Source: Thermoplasmata archaeon (lineage in GTDB: Archaea; Thermoplasmatota; Thermoplasmata; Thermoplasmatales; Thermoplasmataceae). From it: DNA of 58,170 nucleotides. The DNA is taken from assembly GCA_021835025.1 (NCBI GenBank), contig JAKBQY010000054.1:1-58170 (forward strand), given 5' to 3'. The translations under genes were made by a program, and so were the position numbers. Each line of letters begins with the position of its first letter. Positions within the stretch are counted from its first letter, which is position 1. The notes beneath the pieces are model-generated. The model was not told where the DNA came from. It saw only the letters and a program-made list of their open reading frames with translations, and did not search any database. Shown here piece after piece: positions 1 to 8,549 of this stretch.

Positions 1-79
1 CTTAACAGTATTTCACACATGCATGCAAGTTTAGTGGTTAAAATCGTAAGCTTCAAAGCTTTAGCTTGAGGTAGTTCAC
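1..79 (+). mobile_element. Decayed right end of an IS200/IS605-type element (tnpB tail plus omega-RNA-like hairpin)
   Basis: Frame 1 reads a short tail (ASLVVKIVSFKALA, stop at 67-69) resembling the C-terminal tail of archaeal TnpB proteins. It is followed by an imperfect hairpin (CTTCAAAGC / GCTTGAGG around a TTTA loop) and by GTAGTTCAC at 71-79, a common terminal sequence of archaeal IS605 right ends. In intact elements the tnpB 3' end overlaps a guide RNA of this kind. No tnpB body is visible because the window starts here, so an intact element to the left is possible. The rest of 80-236 shows no gene. Confidence 0.45.
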
Positions 80-236
80 ACTGAATTATGAACATAATAT
101 ATTCTGGCAAATGAATTAATACAATGGAGAAGAAGGTAAATGAAACGCTTGAATAGTCAGGAGTTGAACAAAAGATAATTATCTCTAAGATTGTATAGTG
201 CATTCATTACCAAATTATAATTACGAATAAACAGGT

Positions 237-1460
237 TTATTTTAGACCATGGCACATTTTTCTTGATTCATCCATAAAACGAAGTTTCGTCATGGAAATT
301 ATTCCTAACACTGGTCCTATTGCCAGAAAAGAAAAAGCCCAATGCCAACCTATAATATTTTTTAATTCGTCGATCAGGAATATAGATCCTACTGTAATAA
401 GAAAACCAATGGCCATCTGAAAAGTTAATGCACTTCCCCTTATTTTTTCGTCGCTTAATTCTGTAACTGCCGTGGAAAATTGGGCAGAATCAGCTATCAC
501 AGTTATGCCCCAAATAATTGCTATTATGATAACAATATATGGTAAATATCCATATACGAAACCTATTAAAATTGCACAACTTCCACTGATTCCCATATAT
601 ATAGATGTTGAAAATGTTCTCCCAATCCTATCGGATATTATTCCTCCAGCAATTGAACCAATTAATCCTGAAACACCTATAACCACAAATGAAATAATAC
701 CAGTAATTATAAGAAGGTGATTCCCTGAATAATAAAGGGAAAAGCTTGAAAATAAAAATAAAGGTATCCATGTCCACATGGCATATAGTTCCCAAGTATG
801 CCCAAAATATCCAAAGTTTGCAAGCATTACCGATCTTGTTTTAATTATTTTTCCTATCATATTCCATTTAAACCTGTTGGATTTTACCATATTCTTATCA
901 TTGTGCAGGAATAGGTATACAGATAAACCGCCCAAAAATGATAACAATGAAGAGAATTCCATGAGTGATTCCCATATCTTAATAAATGGTAAATCCAGTA
1001 TTATATGCGGCAATGACGATCCGAGAGTCAAACCGGCAATAACTATACCAAGTGCTAAACCCCTTCTGGAGGGAAACCATGACGAAACTATCATCACGGA
1101 TACAGGATAAATACCCGCCATCATGATACCTGTGAGAAACATCAAAATAATTTCAACCATAAAATGTTGATACATCAACACAAAAAGAAGGTTGAATGCC
1201 CCACTGGAAAATGCGGATATTGAAAATAAAAATCTTGGATTAACTCTATCTGCCAAGCCAATGGATGCGCTTATCAATGACCCCACAACAAAACCAAACT
1301 GTACCATCATGGTTATTATAAGCGTGCCAAGACCATGTATTCCCCATAACGGTGCAAGATCTGAAGCCACAACAGATGCACTAAACCATAGGCTCATAAC
1401 CATTAATTCTGATATACTCATTACAATCAAAACAAACCATTTATAATCTATTCTAGACAT
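237..1460 (-). CDS. MFS transporter
   Basis: This 407-residue integral membrane protein has about 12 hydrophobic segments. The loop after the sixth or seventh span carries a basic stretch, and ISDRIGRTFS is the typical MFS DRxGR loop between spans 8 and 9. The N-terminal half contains SSWFPSRRGLALGI, which resembles the signature of oxalate/nitrate-type MFS carriers (WFPxRRGLAxGI). It should act as a secondary carrier for a small anion or organic acid in the cytoplasmic membrane, but the substrate cannot be read from sequence. It ends just downstream of a TauE/SafE permease gene on the same strand (13-base gap), so the two are probably co-transcribed. Confidence 0.85.
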   Translation of the reverse strand: MSRIDYKWFVLIVMSISELMVMSLWFSASVVASDLAPLWGIHGLGTLIITMMVQFGFVVGSLISASIGLADRVNPRFLFSISAFSSGAFNLLFVLMYQHFMVEIILMFLTGIMMAGIYPVSVMIVSSWFPSRRGLALGIVIAGLTLGSSLPHIILDLPFIKIWESLMEFSSLLSFLGGLSVYLFLHNDKNMVKSNRFKWNMIGKIIKTRSVMLANFGYFGHTWELYAMWTWIPLFLFSSFSLYYSGNHLLIITGIISFVVIGVSGLIGSIAGGIISDRIGRTFSTSIYMGISGSCAILIGFVYGYLPYIVIIIAIIWGITVIADSAQFSTAVTELSDEKIRGSALTFQMAIGFLITVGSIFLIDELKNIIGWHWAFSFLAIGPVLGIISMTKLRFMDESRKMCHGLK

Positions 1461-1473
1461 TTTTATACCCCTT

Positions 1474-2223
1474 CTATAAAACGATCTGTGCTATTCCGAT
1501 CAATATAAATATTGTACCAAGCACAGTATACGTGGTTTCTGGCCTCATTTTATTTCCCATTTTTGAAAAAAGGAAACCTGAAAAAATGGAAATACCGCCT
1601 ATGATTATTGCGGCAATGAGGATTATATTGCCGGCAACCAAATAACCAATTGAACCGGATAATGCGGAAATAATCATTGCAAAAGTTGCTGTTCCGACGG
1701 CAGTTTTAATATCGAGCTTCAAAATTAAAATTGATATCATAAGAAACATGATTCCACCACTTGCGCCAAGGACACCAGTAGCCAGCCCAATTGGTATGGT
1801 AATTAAAATTATTTCAAAGGTTGACAATTTTATATTGATATTTTTCTCAGTTTTATCATGTTTATTGCGTAGAAGAGAATAAATGCCCATGGCAATTATA
1901 AAAATTGCAAATCCAATCTTTATATATTCCGATGGAACCAAAAATGCAATTCTCACTCCAATTTGAGAACCAATAATTGCACCTATTATCATGGGAAAAC
2001 CCTTCTTTAAGTTAACCCTCTTATTTATAAAATAAACATAAGCCACCACAATAGATGTGATTACATCAATCAAAAGGCTGGTTCCTATGGCATCCTGGGG
2101 AAGAACTGAATTAATAATTATAAGTGCTGGAACTACTGCAACAACACCACTGGATCCCATAATGCCTGTTAGTGCCCCAACAATAATCCCAAGAATTATA
2201 AATTCAATATATATGAAATACAT
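1474..2223 (-). CDS. TauE/SafE (DUF81) family anion permease
   Basis: The protein has 249 residues and is almost entirely hydrophobic, with about eight predicted spans. Glycine-rich repeats near each half (IVGALTGIMGSSGVVAVVP and ATGVLGASGGIMF) are the duplicated signature of the TauE/SafE family. Members export or import sulfite, sulfonates or related organosulfur anions; the substrate here is inferred only at family level. Length fits the family (about 250). It lies upstream of the MFS gene on the same strand, suggesting a two-transporter operon. Its promoter is a run of TTTAAATAT just upstream of the start, preceded by an unusual triple AAGATT half-site array. Confidence 0.85.
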   Translation of the reverse strand: MYFIYIEFIILGIIVGALTGIMGSSGVVAVVPALIIINSVLPQDAIGTSLLIDVITSIVVAYVYFINKRVNLKKGFPMIIGAIIGSQIGVRIAFLVPSEYIKIGFAIFIIAMGIYSLLRNKHDKTEKNINIKLSTFEIILITIPIGLATGVLGASGGIMFLMISILILKLDIKTAVGTATFAMIISALSGSIGYLVAGNIILIAAIIIGGISIFSGFLFSKMGNKMRPETTYTVLGTIFILIGIAQIVL

Positions 2224-2269
2224 AATAATAGTATATTATTTAAATATATTTAAATATATAATATTTTTT

Positions 2270-2304
2270 AAGATTTACCTTAAATAATAATCTTATTTAA
2301 GATT
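2270..2304. promoter_or_regulatory. Triple AAGATT / AATCTT / AAGATT half-site array upstream of the TauE gene
   Basis: AAGATT occurs at 2270-2275, its inverse AATCTT at 2289-2294, and AAGATT again at 2299-2304. The last two form a perfect 6-bp inverted repeat with a 4-base spacer. The array sits just upstream of the TATA-like TTTAAATAT of the TauE gene (minus strand), where an archaeal activator could bind. It is also only 44 bases from the 3' end of the regulator gene at 2348, so a terminator hairpin is the alternative. Confidence 0.3.
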
Positions 2305-2347
2305 ATAAAAATTATAGAAGATCATTCCATATTTTAATATAGTTTTT

Positions 2348-2989
2348 TTAGAATAATGTTCCAACACTCATTTTCTCAATGAGTTTTATGATGCTATCGA
2401 GATATTTAGCTTCAATAAATAATTCAAAGCCATCGATGGATATCATAAATTGTGATATTTTGATATGGTTGAATGCAATGGTTCTCAAAAATGATTGTAT
2501 AGTATCGTCATTAACCTCTTCTTTACCCAATTTTATATGGATTTCTATATAATCCCCATATTTTTTAATATTGTCGCCATTTTGTATGTTGTTGGTTGAG
2601 GAAAGCATGATCCACATAGTGTTATCTTCTGGCATTATTCTTATAGCCCTAGCATTATTTATATATGCCTTGATATATTTGTCATTAAAATTGCAGGATA
2701 TGAGAAATAAACCAGTAATTATATCTATTTTTAAATTTTTAAATGAATTTTCAGAATTTTTTTGATTATTTCTATATATTTTTCTCAGAATACTGGATAT
2801 TGTATTTATTTTAGGTGAATAATGATAGGTATTTTTTATATATTCCTGTATTTTTCTAGAAATGGAATTGTAATTTGCCATTCCAGATTTTAGTACCCAG
2901 AAAATATCGTTGTGTTCATTTAAAACATCTAAAACATTATCTTTAATATCACCCTTTTTTCTATTTTCATTATCAGAATTCATTTTCAT
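2348..2989 (-). CDS. Predicted HTH + ACT-like regulatory protein
   Basis: This 213-residue soluble protein has two parts. Residues about 20-70 (including MANYNSISRKIQEYIK and INTISSILRKIYR) match the layout of an archaeal winged-helix that recognises 'INY..lAr.I' and 'aI..aLrr' patterns. The C-terminal part (about 85-213) alternates short beta strands and helices like tandem ACT-type ligand-binding domains (IDIITGLFLISC, WIMLSSTNN, FMISIDGFELFIEA). Such archaeal proteins are usually taken as amino-acid-responsive regulators; that role is inference. Start is at the first of two near ATGs (2989 or 2983). It stands alone, with about 125 bases to the TauE gene. Confidence 0.5.
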   Translation of the reverse strand: MKMNSDNENRKKGDIKDNVLDVLNEHNDIFWVLKSGMANYNSISRKIQEYIKNTYHYSPKINTISSILRKIYRNNQKNSENSFKNLKIDIITGLFLISCNFNDKYIKAYINNARAIRIMPEDNTMWIMLSSTNNIQNGDNIKKYGDYIEIHIKLGKEEVNDDTIQSFLRTIAFNHIKISQFMISIDGFELFIEAKYLDSIIKLIEKMSVGTLF

Positions 2990-3162
2990 AAATATAAAAA
3001 AAATATATAATAATTTTTGGTATTTACTATTTATTATATAAATTAATTAATGGGGCACTCCATGAATTGAAAATTATAAATGCTTTATTTGATAATGGCA
3101 AAGATAATTTCTGATCAATACAAAATTAACGATTTTAAATAAAAATAAAATATTTTATAAAA

Positions 3163-5361
3163 TTATAATGAAGCGTAGTATTCTTCGTTATAGGGTTCAG
3201 GTTTAAGGCCTTTTCTTTCCCTTATCTTTCCTACTACATTTGTCTGAAGTTCATAAGGCACTCTCTGATAGCCAGAATTCTCCGAGCTCCATATTGCCTT
3301 TCCACCAGTAGCGCTTCTTATGGCCGATGCAAAACCAATCATTCCTGACACTGGAACTTTTGCAATCACAGTTATTTCATCACCATTTTGTTGCATATCC
3401 TCAACAACGCCACGCCTCTGCTGCATTTCACTGGTAACAGGGCCCATAAGTTCCTGTGGTACACTGATATAAACTTTCTGGATTGGCTCCAGAAGAACTC
3501 TTCCCGCTTCACACATCGCACCATATATTGAGTTTCTGCCTGCAGGTATAACCTGGGCCGGGCCCCTGTGAATGCTATCCTCGTGCAATTTTGCATCCAT
3601 TAAACTGACTTTAAGGCCATATACCTTTTCATTTGCCAGTGGACCCTTGTCAAGCGATTCATTGAATGATTCAATTAATAATTCCATTGTTTCATCAAGA
3701 TACTGTATACCCTTGGTCATATCCAGCAACAAATTTGCTCCATGAATTGAAACAAGGCCGCGTGCCTCATCATGTGGTAAACCACCCTCTTCAAGAGTTG
3801 CCATTATTGTTTTTTTGTCCTTCAACTTTGAACCTTCTGGTACTTTCCCATCAAGTATGACCTGAACCACACCCTCAGGCAATGGTTCAACCTTGAAGTA
3901 AAATCTATTATGTTTGTTGGGCGATTTCCCCTCAAAAGGTCCTCCTTTTTTGTCAACAGTTTCTCTGTAAACAACCAGAGGTTCTGATGTTACAACATCA
4001 ACATGATAATCATTTTTAATTCTATACATGGTAATTTCCAAATGCAGTTCACCCATACCGGATATTAAATGTTCCCCTGTTTCCTGGTTAATATCAACTT
4101 GTATTGAGGGATCTGCCTTTGATACTGATCTTAAAACGTCTATGAGTTTTGGCAAATCAGCCGTATGTTTTGCTTCTATTGCAAGAGTAACCACTGGATC
4201 CGAGTAATGTGACATGGGCTCGAAATCTTCCATTTCAGGACTTGATGAAATTGTAGAACCTGCTATTGCACCCTTTAATCCTATAACAGCGGCGATATTT
4301 CCTGCCGCTATTTCATCCACTGTTATTCTATCTGGTCCAACCATCATTGAAAGCATTTGAACTTTTGATTTCCCAGCACCGGTAACATATAATTCACTCC
4401 CCTTCCTTATAATTCCACTGAAGACTCTTCCCACAGCTATTTCACCCGCATGCGGATCAATTAATATCTTTGTAATCATCATTGTTACAGGTCCGTGATC
4501 ATCGCATGCCATCATGGCCTTTCCTATTGGTGATTCTGGCTCTCCGTGCCATATCTGTGGAATTCTGTATTTCTGAGCTGTTTCAGGATTTGGTAAATTT
4601 TTAATAACCATATCAAGAACTACCTTATGCAATGGGGCTTTTTTAGCAAGCTCCCTTTGTTTTCCAGCACTTACAAGATCCACTATTTCTTTGAAGGATA
4701 TCTTAAAAATTCCCATGGCCGGAACAGATAATGCCCAGTTATTATATGCAGAACCAAACGCCACTGTACCCGCCTGAACGTTAACTTGCCATGTATTTTT
4801 GAACTCCTCTGCCGAATATTTTAATATTAAACGGTTAACATCTCCTATGACCTTTATAAAACGCTTTTGCATTTCCTCTCCATTTAACTTCAATTCATTG
4901 ATTAAACGATCAACCTTATTTATAAATAAAACTGGTTTAACTCTTTCCCTCAAGGCCTGCCTGACAACAGTTTCTGTTTGTGGCATAACACCTTCTACAG
5001 AATCAACGACTATTACAGTCCCATCTACTGCCCTCATTGCCCTTGTAACATCACCACCAAAATCAACGTGACCGGGGGTATCAATTAAATTGATAAGATA
5101 TTCCTTTCCATCAACATCATGCACCATTGAGGCATTTGCGGCATTAATTGTAATGCCCCTTGCCTGTTCCTGTTCATCATAATCCAGCAGTAGCTGTTTG
5201 CCAGCAAGTTCCTCACTCATCATGCCTGCTCCAGCGATTAAATTATCACTCAATGTGGTTTTGCCATGATCTATATGAGCTGCTATATCAATATTTCTAA
5301 TTCTATCGGGAATTTCAATTAATTTCATTGCTTTTGCAATATTGTCTTCTTTTCGACCCAT
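3163..5361 (-). CDS. fusA: Translation elongation factor 2 (EF-2)
   Basis: A 732-residue GTPase that drives ribosomal translocation. Visible GTP motifs are AHIDHGKT (28-35), RGITI (switch I region), DTPGH (G3) and NKVD (G4). Domain IV carries SIHRGPAQVIPAGR, in which His598 is the residue converted to diphthamide in archaeal and eukaryotic EF-2. Length matches archaeal EF-2 (about 730). A GGTG ribosome site precedes the ATG. The gene follows rps10 on the same strand after a 77-base AT-rich gap that may hold its own promoter, so the order EF-1alpha, S10, EF-2 differs from the usual archaeal order with EF-2 first. Confidence 0.97.
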   Translation of the reverse strand: MGRKEDNIAKAMKLIEIPDRIRNIDIAAHIDHGKTTLSDNLIAGAGMMSEELAGKQLLLDYDEQEQARGITINAANASMVHDVDGKEYLINLIDTPGHVDFGGDVTRAMRAVDGTVIVVDSVEGVMPQTETVVRQALRERVKPVLFINKVDRLINELKLNGEEMQKRFIKVIGDVNRLILKYSAEEFKNTWQVNVQAGTVAFGSAYNNWALSVPAMGIFKISFKEIVDLVSAGKQRELAKKAPLHKVVLDMVIKNLPNPETAQKYRIPQIWHGEPESPIGKAMMACDDHGPVTMMITKILIDPHAGEIAVGRVFSGIIRKGSELYVTGAGKSKVQMLSMMVGPDRITVDEIAAGNIAAVIGLKGAIAGSTISSSPEMEDFEPMSHYSDPVVTLAIEAKHTADLPKLIDVLRSVSKADPSIQVDINQETGEHLISGMGELHLEITMYRIKNDYHVDVVTSEPLVVYRETVDKKGGPFEGKSPNKHNRFYFKVEPLPEGVVQVILDGKVPEGSKLKDKKTIMATLEEGGLPHDEARGLVSIHGANLLLDMTKGIQYLDETMELLIESFNESLDKGPLANEKVYGLKVSLMDAKLHEDSIHRGPAQVIPAGRNSIYGAMCEAGRVLLEPIQKVYISVPQELMGPVTSEMQQRRGVVEDMQQNGDEITVIAKVPVSGMIGFASAIRSATGGKAIWSSENSGYQRVPYELQTNVVGKIRERKGLKPEPYNEEYYASL

Positions 5362-5438
5362 ATTAACACCTTATAAAAAACTATATTGTACATTATTATT
5401 TAATTATTATTTTATTTAATTAAAATTAAAAAAAATTA

Positions 5439-5750
5439 TTAACTTTTTATCTGTATTTCTATTCTAACTCCATCTGGAATAGAAATTCTCATCAATTGCC
5501 TTAATGTTCTCTCGTCCGCATCAACATCTATGAGTCTTTTATGGACTCTCATTTCCCATCTATCCCAGGTTGGTGAGCCTTCACCATCGGGACTTTTCCT
5601 TACTGGAACTGAAAGCTTCTTTGTGGGAAGTGGTATGGGACCGTGAACTTCCACCCCTGTTCTTTTTGCAATTGTTTTTATTTCATCACAGACAACGTCA
5701 ACTATTTGATTTTCGGTTCCACTCAATGAAATGCGTGCTTTATATGCCAT
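5439..5750 (-). CDS. rps10: 30S ribosomal protein S10
   Basis: The 103-residue product has the S10 core: the N-terminal strand [10 protein letters not shown], the [18 protein letters not shown] loop and the [12 protein letters not shown] segment. S10 (uS10) is a head protein of the small ribosomal subunit. It starts only 6 bases after the EF-1alpha stop, the classic archaeal tuf-rps10 pairing, so the two are surely co-transcribed. Length is normal for archaeal S10 (about 102). Confidence 0.97.
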   Translation of the reverse strand: MAYKARISLSGTENQIVDVVCDEIKTIAKRTGVEVHGPIPLPTKKLSVPVRKSPDGEGSPTWDRWEMRVHKRLIDVDADERTLRQLMRISIPDGVRIEIQIKS

Positions 5751-5756
5751 CTATAA

Positions 5757-7037
5757 TCACACTGTTGCTTTTTCAAGATCTATGCACTGGCCTGCCGCTA
5801 CTGTCATACCCATATCCCTTATAGCAAACCTGCCCAGCTGTGCAAATTCTGAAACTTTTTCAAGCACCAAAGGACGGTCAGGTACAACTTTTACCACCGC
5901 TATATCTCCAGCTTTGATGAAATCAGGTTTATCCTTAAGTGTAGTTCCATCCTTTGGATTTATAGTTTTGATTAATTCATCTATTCTGCATGCTACCTGT
6001 GCTGTATGTACGTGGAAAACAGGCTTGTATCCTGCAGCTATAACGCTTGGATGCTGTAAAACAACTATCTGTGCTGTGAATGATTTTACAACTGTTGGTG
6101 GGTTCGTCTGTGGGCCACATACATCTCCTCTCTTTAAATCATTTTTACCTATACCTCTTACATTGAACCCAATATTGTCACCGGGTTCAGCCTTTGGCAT
6201 AGTTGTATGGTGCATTTCTATTGATTTTACTTCTCCTGATTTATTTGCTGGCATGAAAATAACCTTATCATTTATCTTGATAACTCCAGTTTCAACTCTG
6301 CCAACGGGAACGGTTCCTATACCTGTAATTGAATATACATCTTCAACCGGTATTCTAAGAGGTTTGTCTGTTGGTTTCGGTGGTATTTTCAATGCGTTCA
6401 ATGATTCCATAAGGGTTGTGCCCTTCCACCATGTTAAATTCGAACCTGTTTTCAGAATGTTGTCACCCTTATATCCGCTTATAGGTATTATAGGCACATC
6501 TTTAAAGCCTATTGGGGCTAAAAGCTTTGTTACCTGATCTTTTACTTCATTGAATCTTGCCTCATTATATGGTGGCTGTGTTGCATCCATTTTGTTGATT
6601 GCAACTATTATCTGCGACACACCAAGTGTTCTTGCCAGGAATGCGTGCTCTTTTGTCTGAGCCATAACGCCCTCTCCTTCCCTTGCAGATACTACAAGAA
6701 CAGCTGCATCAGCCTGACTTGTGCCTGTGATCATGTTTTTAACAAAATCCCTGTGCCCTGGTGCATCAATTATGGTAAAGTAATACTTGTCTGTTTCAAA
6801 TTTCCTGTGTGTTAAATCTATTGTAACTCCTCTTTCTCTTTCCTCCTTGAATCTATCCATGACCCATGCAAATTCAAATGTGGCCTTTCCCTTCTCTTCG
6901 GACTCCTTCTTGTACTCATCTATAATATGCTGTGGAATCTCTCCATGCTCGAATAGCAATCTCCCTACAAGAGTAGACTTTCCATGATCGACATGCCCTA
7001 TTACAACTAAATTCATATGTGGTAATTCCTGTGCCAT
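5757..7037 (-). CDS. tuf: Translation elongation factor 1-alpha (EF-Tu homologue)
   Basis: GTPase that delivers aminoacyl-tRNA to the ribosome; 426 residues from the chosen start. G1 is GHVDHGKS (14-21), followed by ERERGVTID (switch I), DAPGHRDF (G3) and NKMD (G4). The beta-barrel domains II and III end in [13 protein letters not shown]. An upstream in-frame ATG at 7076 would add 13 residues (starting MVKKGSYS) not typical of the family. The internal ATG at 7037 is preceded by GGTGA at good spacing and gives the normal N-terminus, so it is preferred. Co-transcribed with rps10. Confidence 0.96.
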   Translation of the reverse strand: MAQELPHMNLVVIGHVDHGKSTLVGRLLFEHGEIPQHIIDEYKKESEEKGKATFEFAWVMDRFKEERERGVTIDLTHRKFETDKYYFTIIDAPGHRDFVKNMITGTSQADAAVLVVSAREGEGVMAQTKEHAFLARTLGVSQIIVAINKMDATQPPYNEARFNEVKDQVTKLLAPIGFKDVPIIPISGYKGDNILKTGSNLTWWKGTTLMESLNALKIPPKPTDKPLRIPVEDVYSITGIGTVPVGRVETGVIKINDKVIFMPANKSGEVKSIEMHHTTMPKAEPGDNIGFNVRGIGKNDLKRGDVCGPQTNPPTVVKSFTAQIVVLQHPSVIAAGYKPVFHVHTAQVACRIDELIKTINPKDGTTLKDKPDFIKAGDIAVVKVVPDRPLVLEKVSEFAQLGRFAIRDMGMTVAAGQCIDLEKATV

Positions 7038-7243
7038 TTTTTCACCTTTAATGGAATAACTTCCTTTCTTTACCATATAATACTTTAATATTTAAATATC
7101 TTTTTTTTTTAATGGGTCTTATATAAATAAAATACGATTATCAACTGTTGGATAAATTGCTATTATCACTCAAAAATGTGCAATCACAAATTTCCTTTAA
7201 AATTATTGTATTTACAGGTCAATAATGTACATCATGTGGATAA

Positions 7244-7253
7244 TTAATATATA
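7244..7253 (+). promoter_or_regulatory. TATA box of the rpoL-trmG10 operon
   Basis: TTAATATATA is centred about 25 bases before the rpoL ATG, the spacing expected for a leaderless archaeal transcript. There is no ribosome site before the ATG, which agrees with leaderless translation. Confidence 0.5.
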
Positions 7254-7273
7254 CTGATTTATAATATGGTTTT

Positions 7274-7591
7274 ATGGATACGAAATTTAATGTTATAACA
7301 CGTGAAAAGGATTTCATAACTCTTGAAATGATAAACTATGACAATACCCTATTAAGACCATTGATTGAGGAAATATCGAAAGATGAGAAGGTGGAAGATA
7401 TCCATTATTACATAAAGCATCCAGAAATAGATAATCCACAAATTTATTTGAAGGTAAGCTCTGGGAAACCACAGGCTGCTATTAAAAGAACAATAAGAAA
7501 AATGAATAAAACATATGAAAATATATTTATGGATTTGCAGAAAGAAACAGAAAAATTAAACAAAAATACTGAAAAAAATGGATCAAATTAG
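7274..7591 (+). CDS. rpoL: DNA-directed RNA polymerase subunit L (Rpo11/RpoL)
   Basis: A 105-residue protein with the RpoL/Rpb11 dimerisation fold. It has FITLEMINYDNTLLRPLIEEI, where the family has the 'DHTLCNLLR' segment, then IHYYIKHPEIDNPQIYLKV, the conserved 'Y.i.HPl.d.p.l.I.T' segment. RpoL pairs with RpoD in the platform of archaeal RNA polymerase. A lysine-rich C-terminal extension of about 20 residues follows the core. The last 14 bases overlap the tRNA methyltransferase gene, indicating translational coupling. RpoL is small and divergent, so the call relies on the two motifs. Confidence 0.8.
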   Translation: MDTKFNVITREKDFITLEMINYDNTLLRPLIEEISKDEKVEDIHYYIKHPEIDNPQIYLKVSSGKPQAAIKRTIRKMNKTYENIFMDLQKETEKLNKNTEKNGSN

Positions 7592-8549
7592 GTACATAAT
7601 AGAAACATCTGCAGAAAATCCAGATTTAAGCAAAAATGAAATTGTATCTATAAAAAATACATATCGTGATTTTGATATAATATGTAATAATGAAAAATTT
7701 TTTCTTGTAAAAGGAAACATAAATAATCTTAAGGATGGATCCTTTGTTAATTATATATCTAGAATACTTGATGAAAAAGATGACTTTAAGTATTTTAAAG
7801 CGGACATCCCGGATGGAAAATTTTTTGTAAGGGCATCAGGATGCCAGAAGAATGAGAGTGAACTTATAGAATCAAACATTGGAAGAATTTTAAATGGCAG
7901 GGGGAAGATATCGTTCACAGATCCGGATTTTAAAATAAGAGCCATTAAAATGAATAAATGGTACTTATGCATTCAAATTTATGAAAAAAACAAAAAGGAT
8001 TTTGAATCACGAAGGGCCCCATTACGGCCTTTCTTTTCCCCCGTCTCGCTACACCCAAAATATGCAAGATACATTGTTAATACGTCATATGCAAAAAAGG
8101 ATGAAACGGTGCTTGATCCTTTTTGTGGCACGGGTGGTATTTTGATAGAAGCAGCTCTGACTGGTAGGAAAATAATTGGCAATGACTCTTCCCTAAATAT
8201 GGTAATGGGAGCAAAATTGAACCTCAAATATTTTGATATAAAAAATTCGGTTATGTATAACCAGGATATAAATAATTTAAAACTCGATAAAAATGTTGAT
8301 GCTATTGCTACTGATATGCCCTACGGCAGGAGTTCAACATTGAATAAAAATGATATACAGAATCTCTATAAAAACTCATTCATAAAATTTAATGAATTTT
8401 TAAAAACGCATGGACATTGTTCCATAATAATAAACAATCTTGATTTTTTGGAATATTCAAAAAAATATTTTAAAATAAATGAAATAATACCTGTATATCA
8501 ACATAAATCATTAACAAGATTTTTCGTTACAATGGAAAAAATCAATTAA
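7578..8549 (+). CDS. tRNA (guanine-N2) methyltransferase, TrmG10/Trm11 family
   Basis: 323 residues. An N-terminal THUMP-like region (about 1-140) binds tRNA. The C-terminal SAM-dependent domain has SAM motif I DPFCGTGGILIEAALTG and the catalytic N-methylation motif TDMPYG (a variant of the D/NPPY motif). Archaeal homologues make m2G/m2,2G at position 10 of tRNA; the exact position here is inferred from family. It overlaps rpoL by 14 bases upstream and converges on ileS with an 8-base 3' overlap. Confidence 0.85.
   Translation: MDQIRYIIETSAENPDLSKNEIVSIKNTYRDFDIICNNEKFFLVKGNINNLKDGSFVNYISRILDEKDDFKYFKADIPDGKFFVRASGCQKNESELIESNIGRILNGRGKISFTDPDFKIRAIKMNKWYLCIQIYEKNKKDFESRRAPLRPFFSPVSLHPKYARYIVNTSYAKKDETVLDPFCGTGGILIEAALTGRKIIGNDSSLNMVMGAKLNLKYFDIKNSVMYNQDINNLKLDKNVDAIATDMPYGRSSTLNKNDIQNLYKNSFIKFNEFLKTHGHCSIIINNLDFLEYSKKYFKINEIIPVYQHKSLTRFFVTMEKIN

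Noticed and set aside
5731-6537. 268-codon plus-strand ORF opposite EF-1alpha
   Set aside because: It is the antisense shadow of a highly conserved gene and has no independent family signal.
7038-7076. Extended N-terminus of EF-1alpha ([13 protein letters not shown])
   Set aside because: The extension is not part of the family, and the internal ATG at 7037 has a GGTGA ribosome site.
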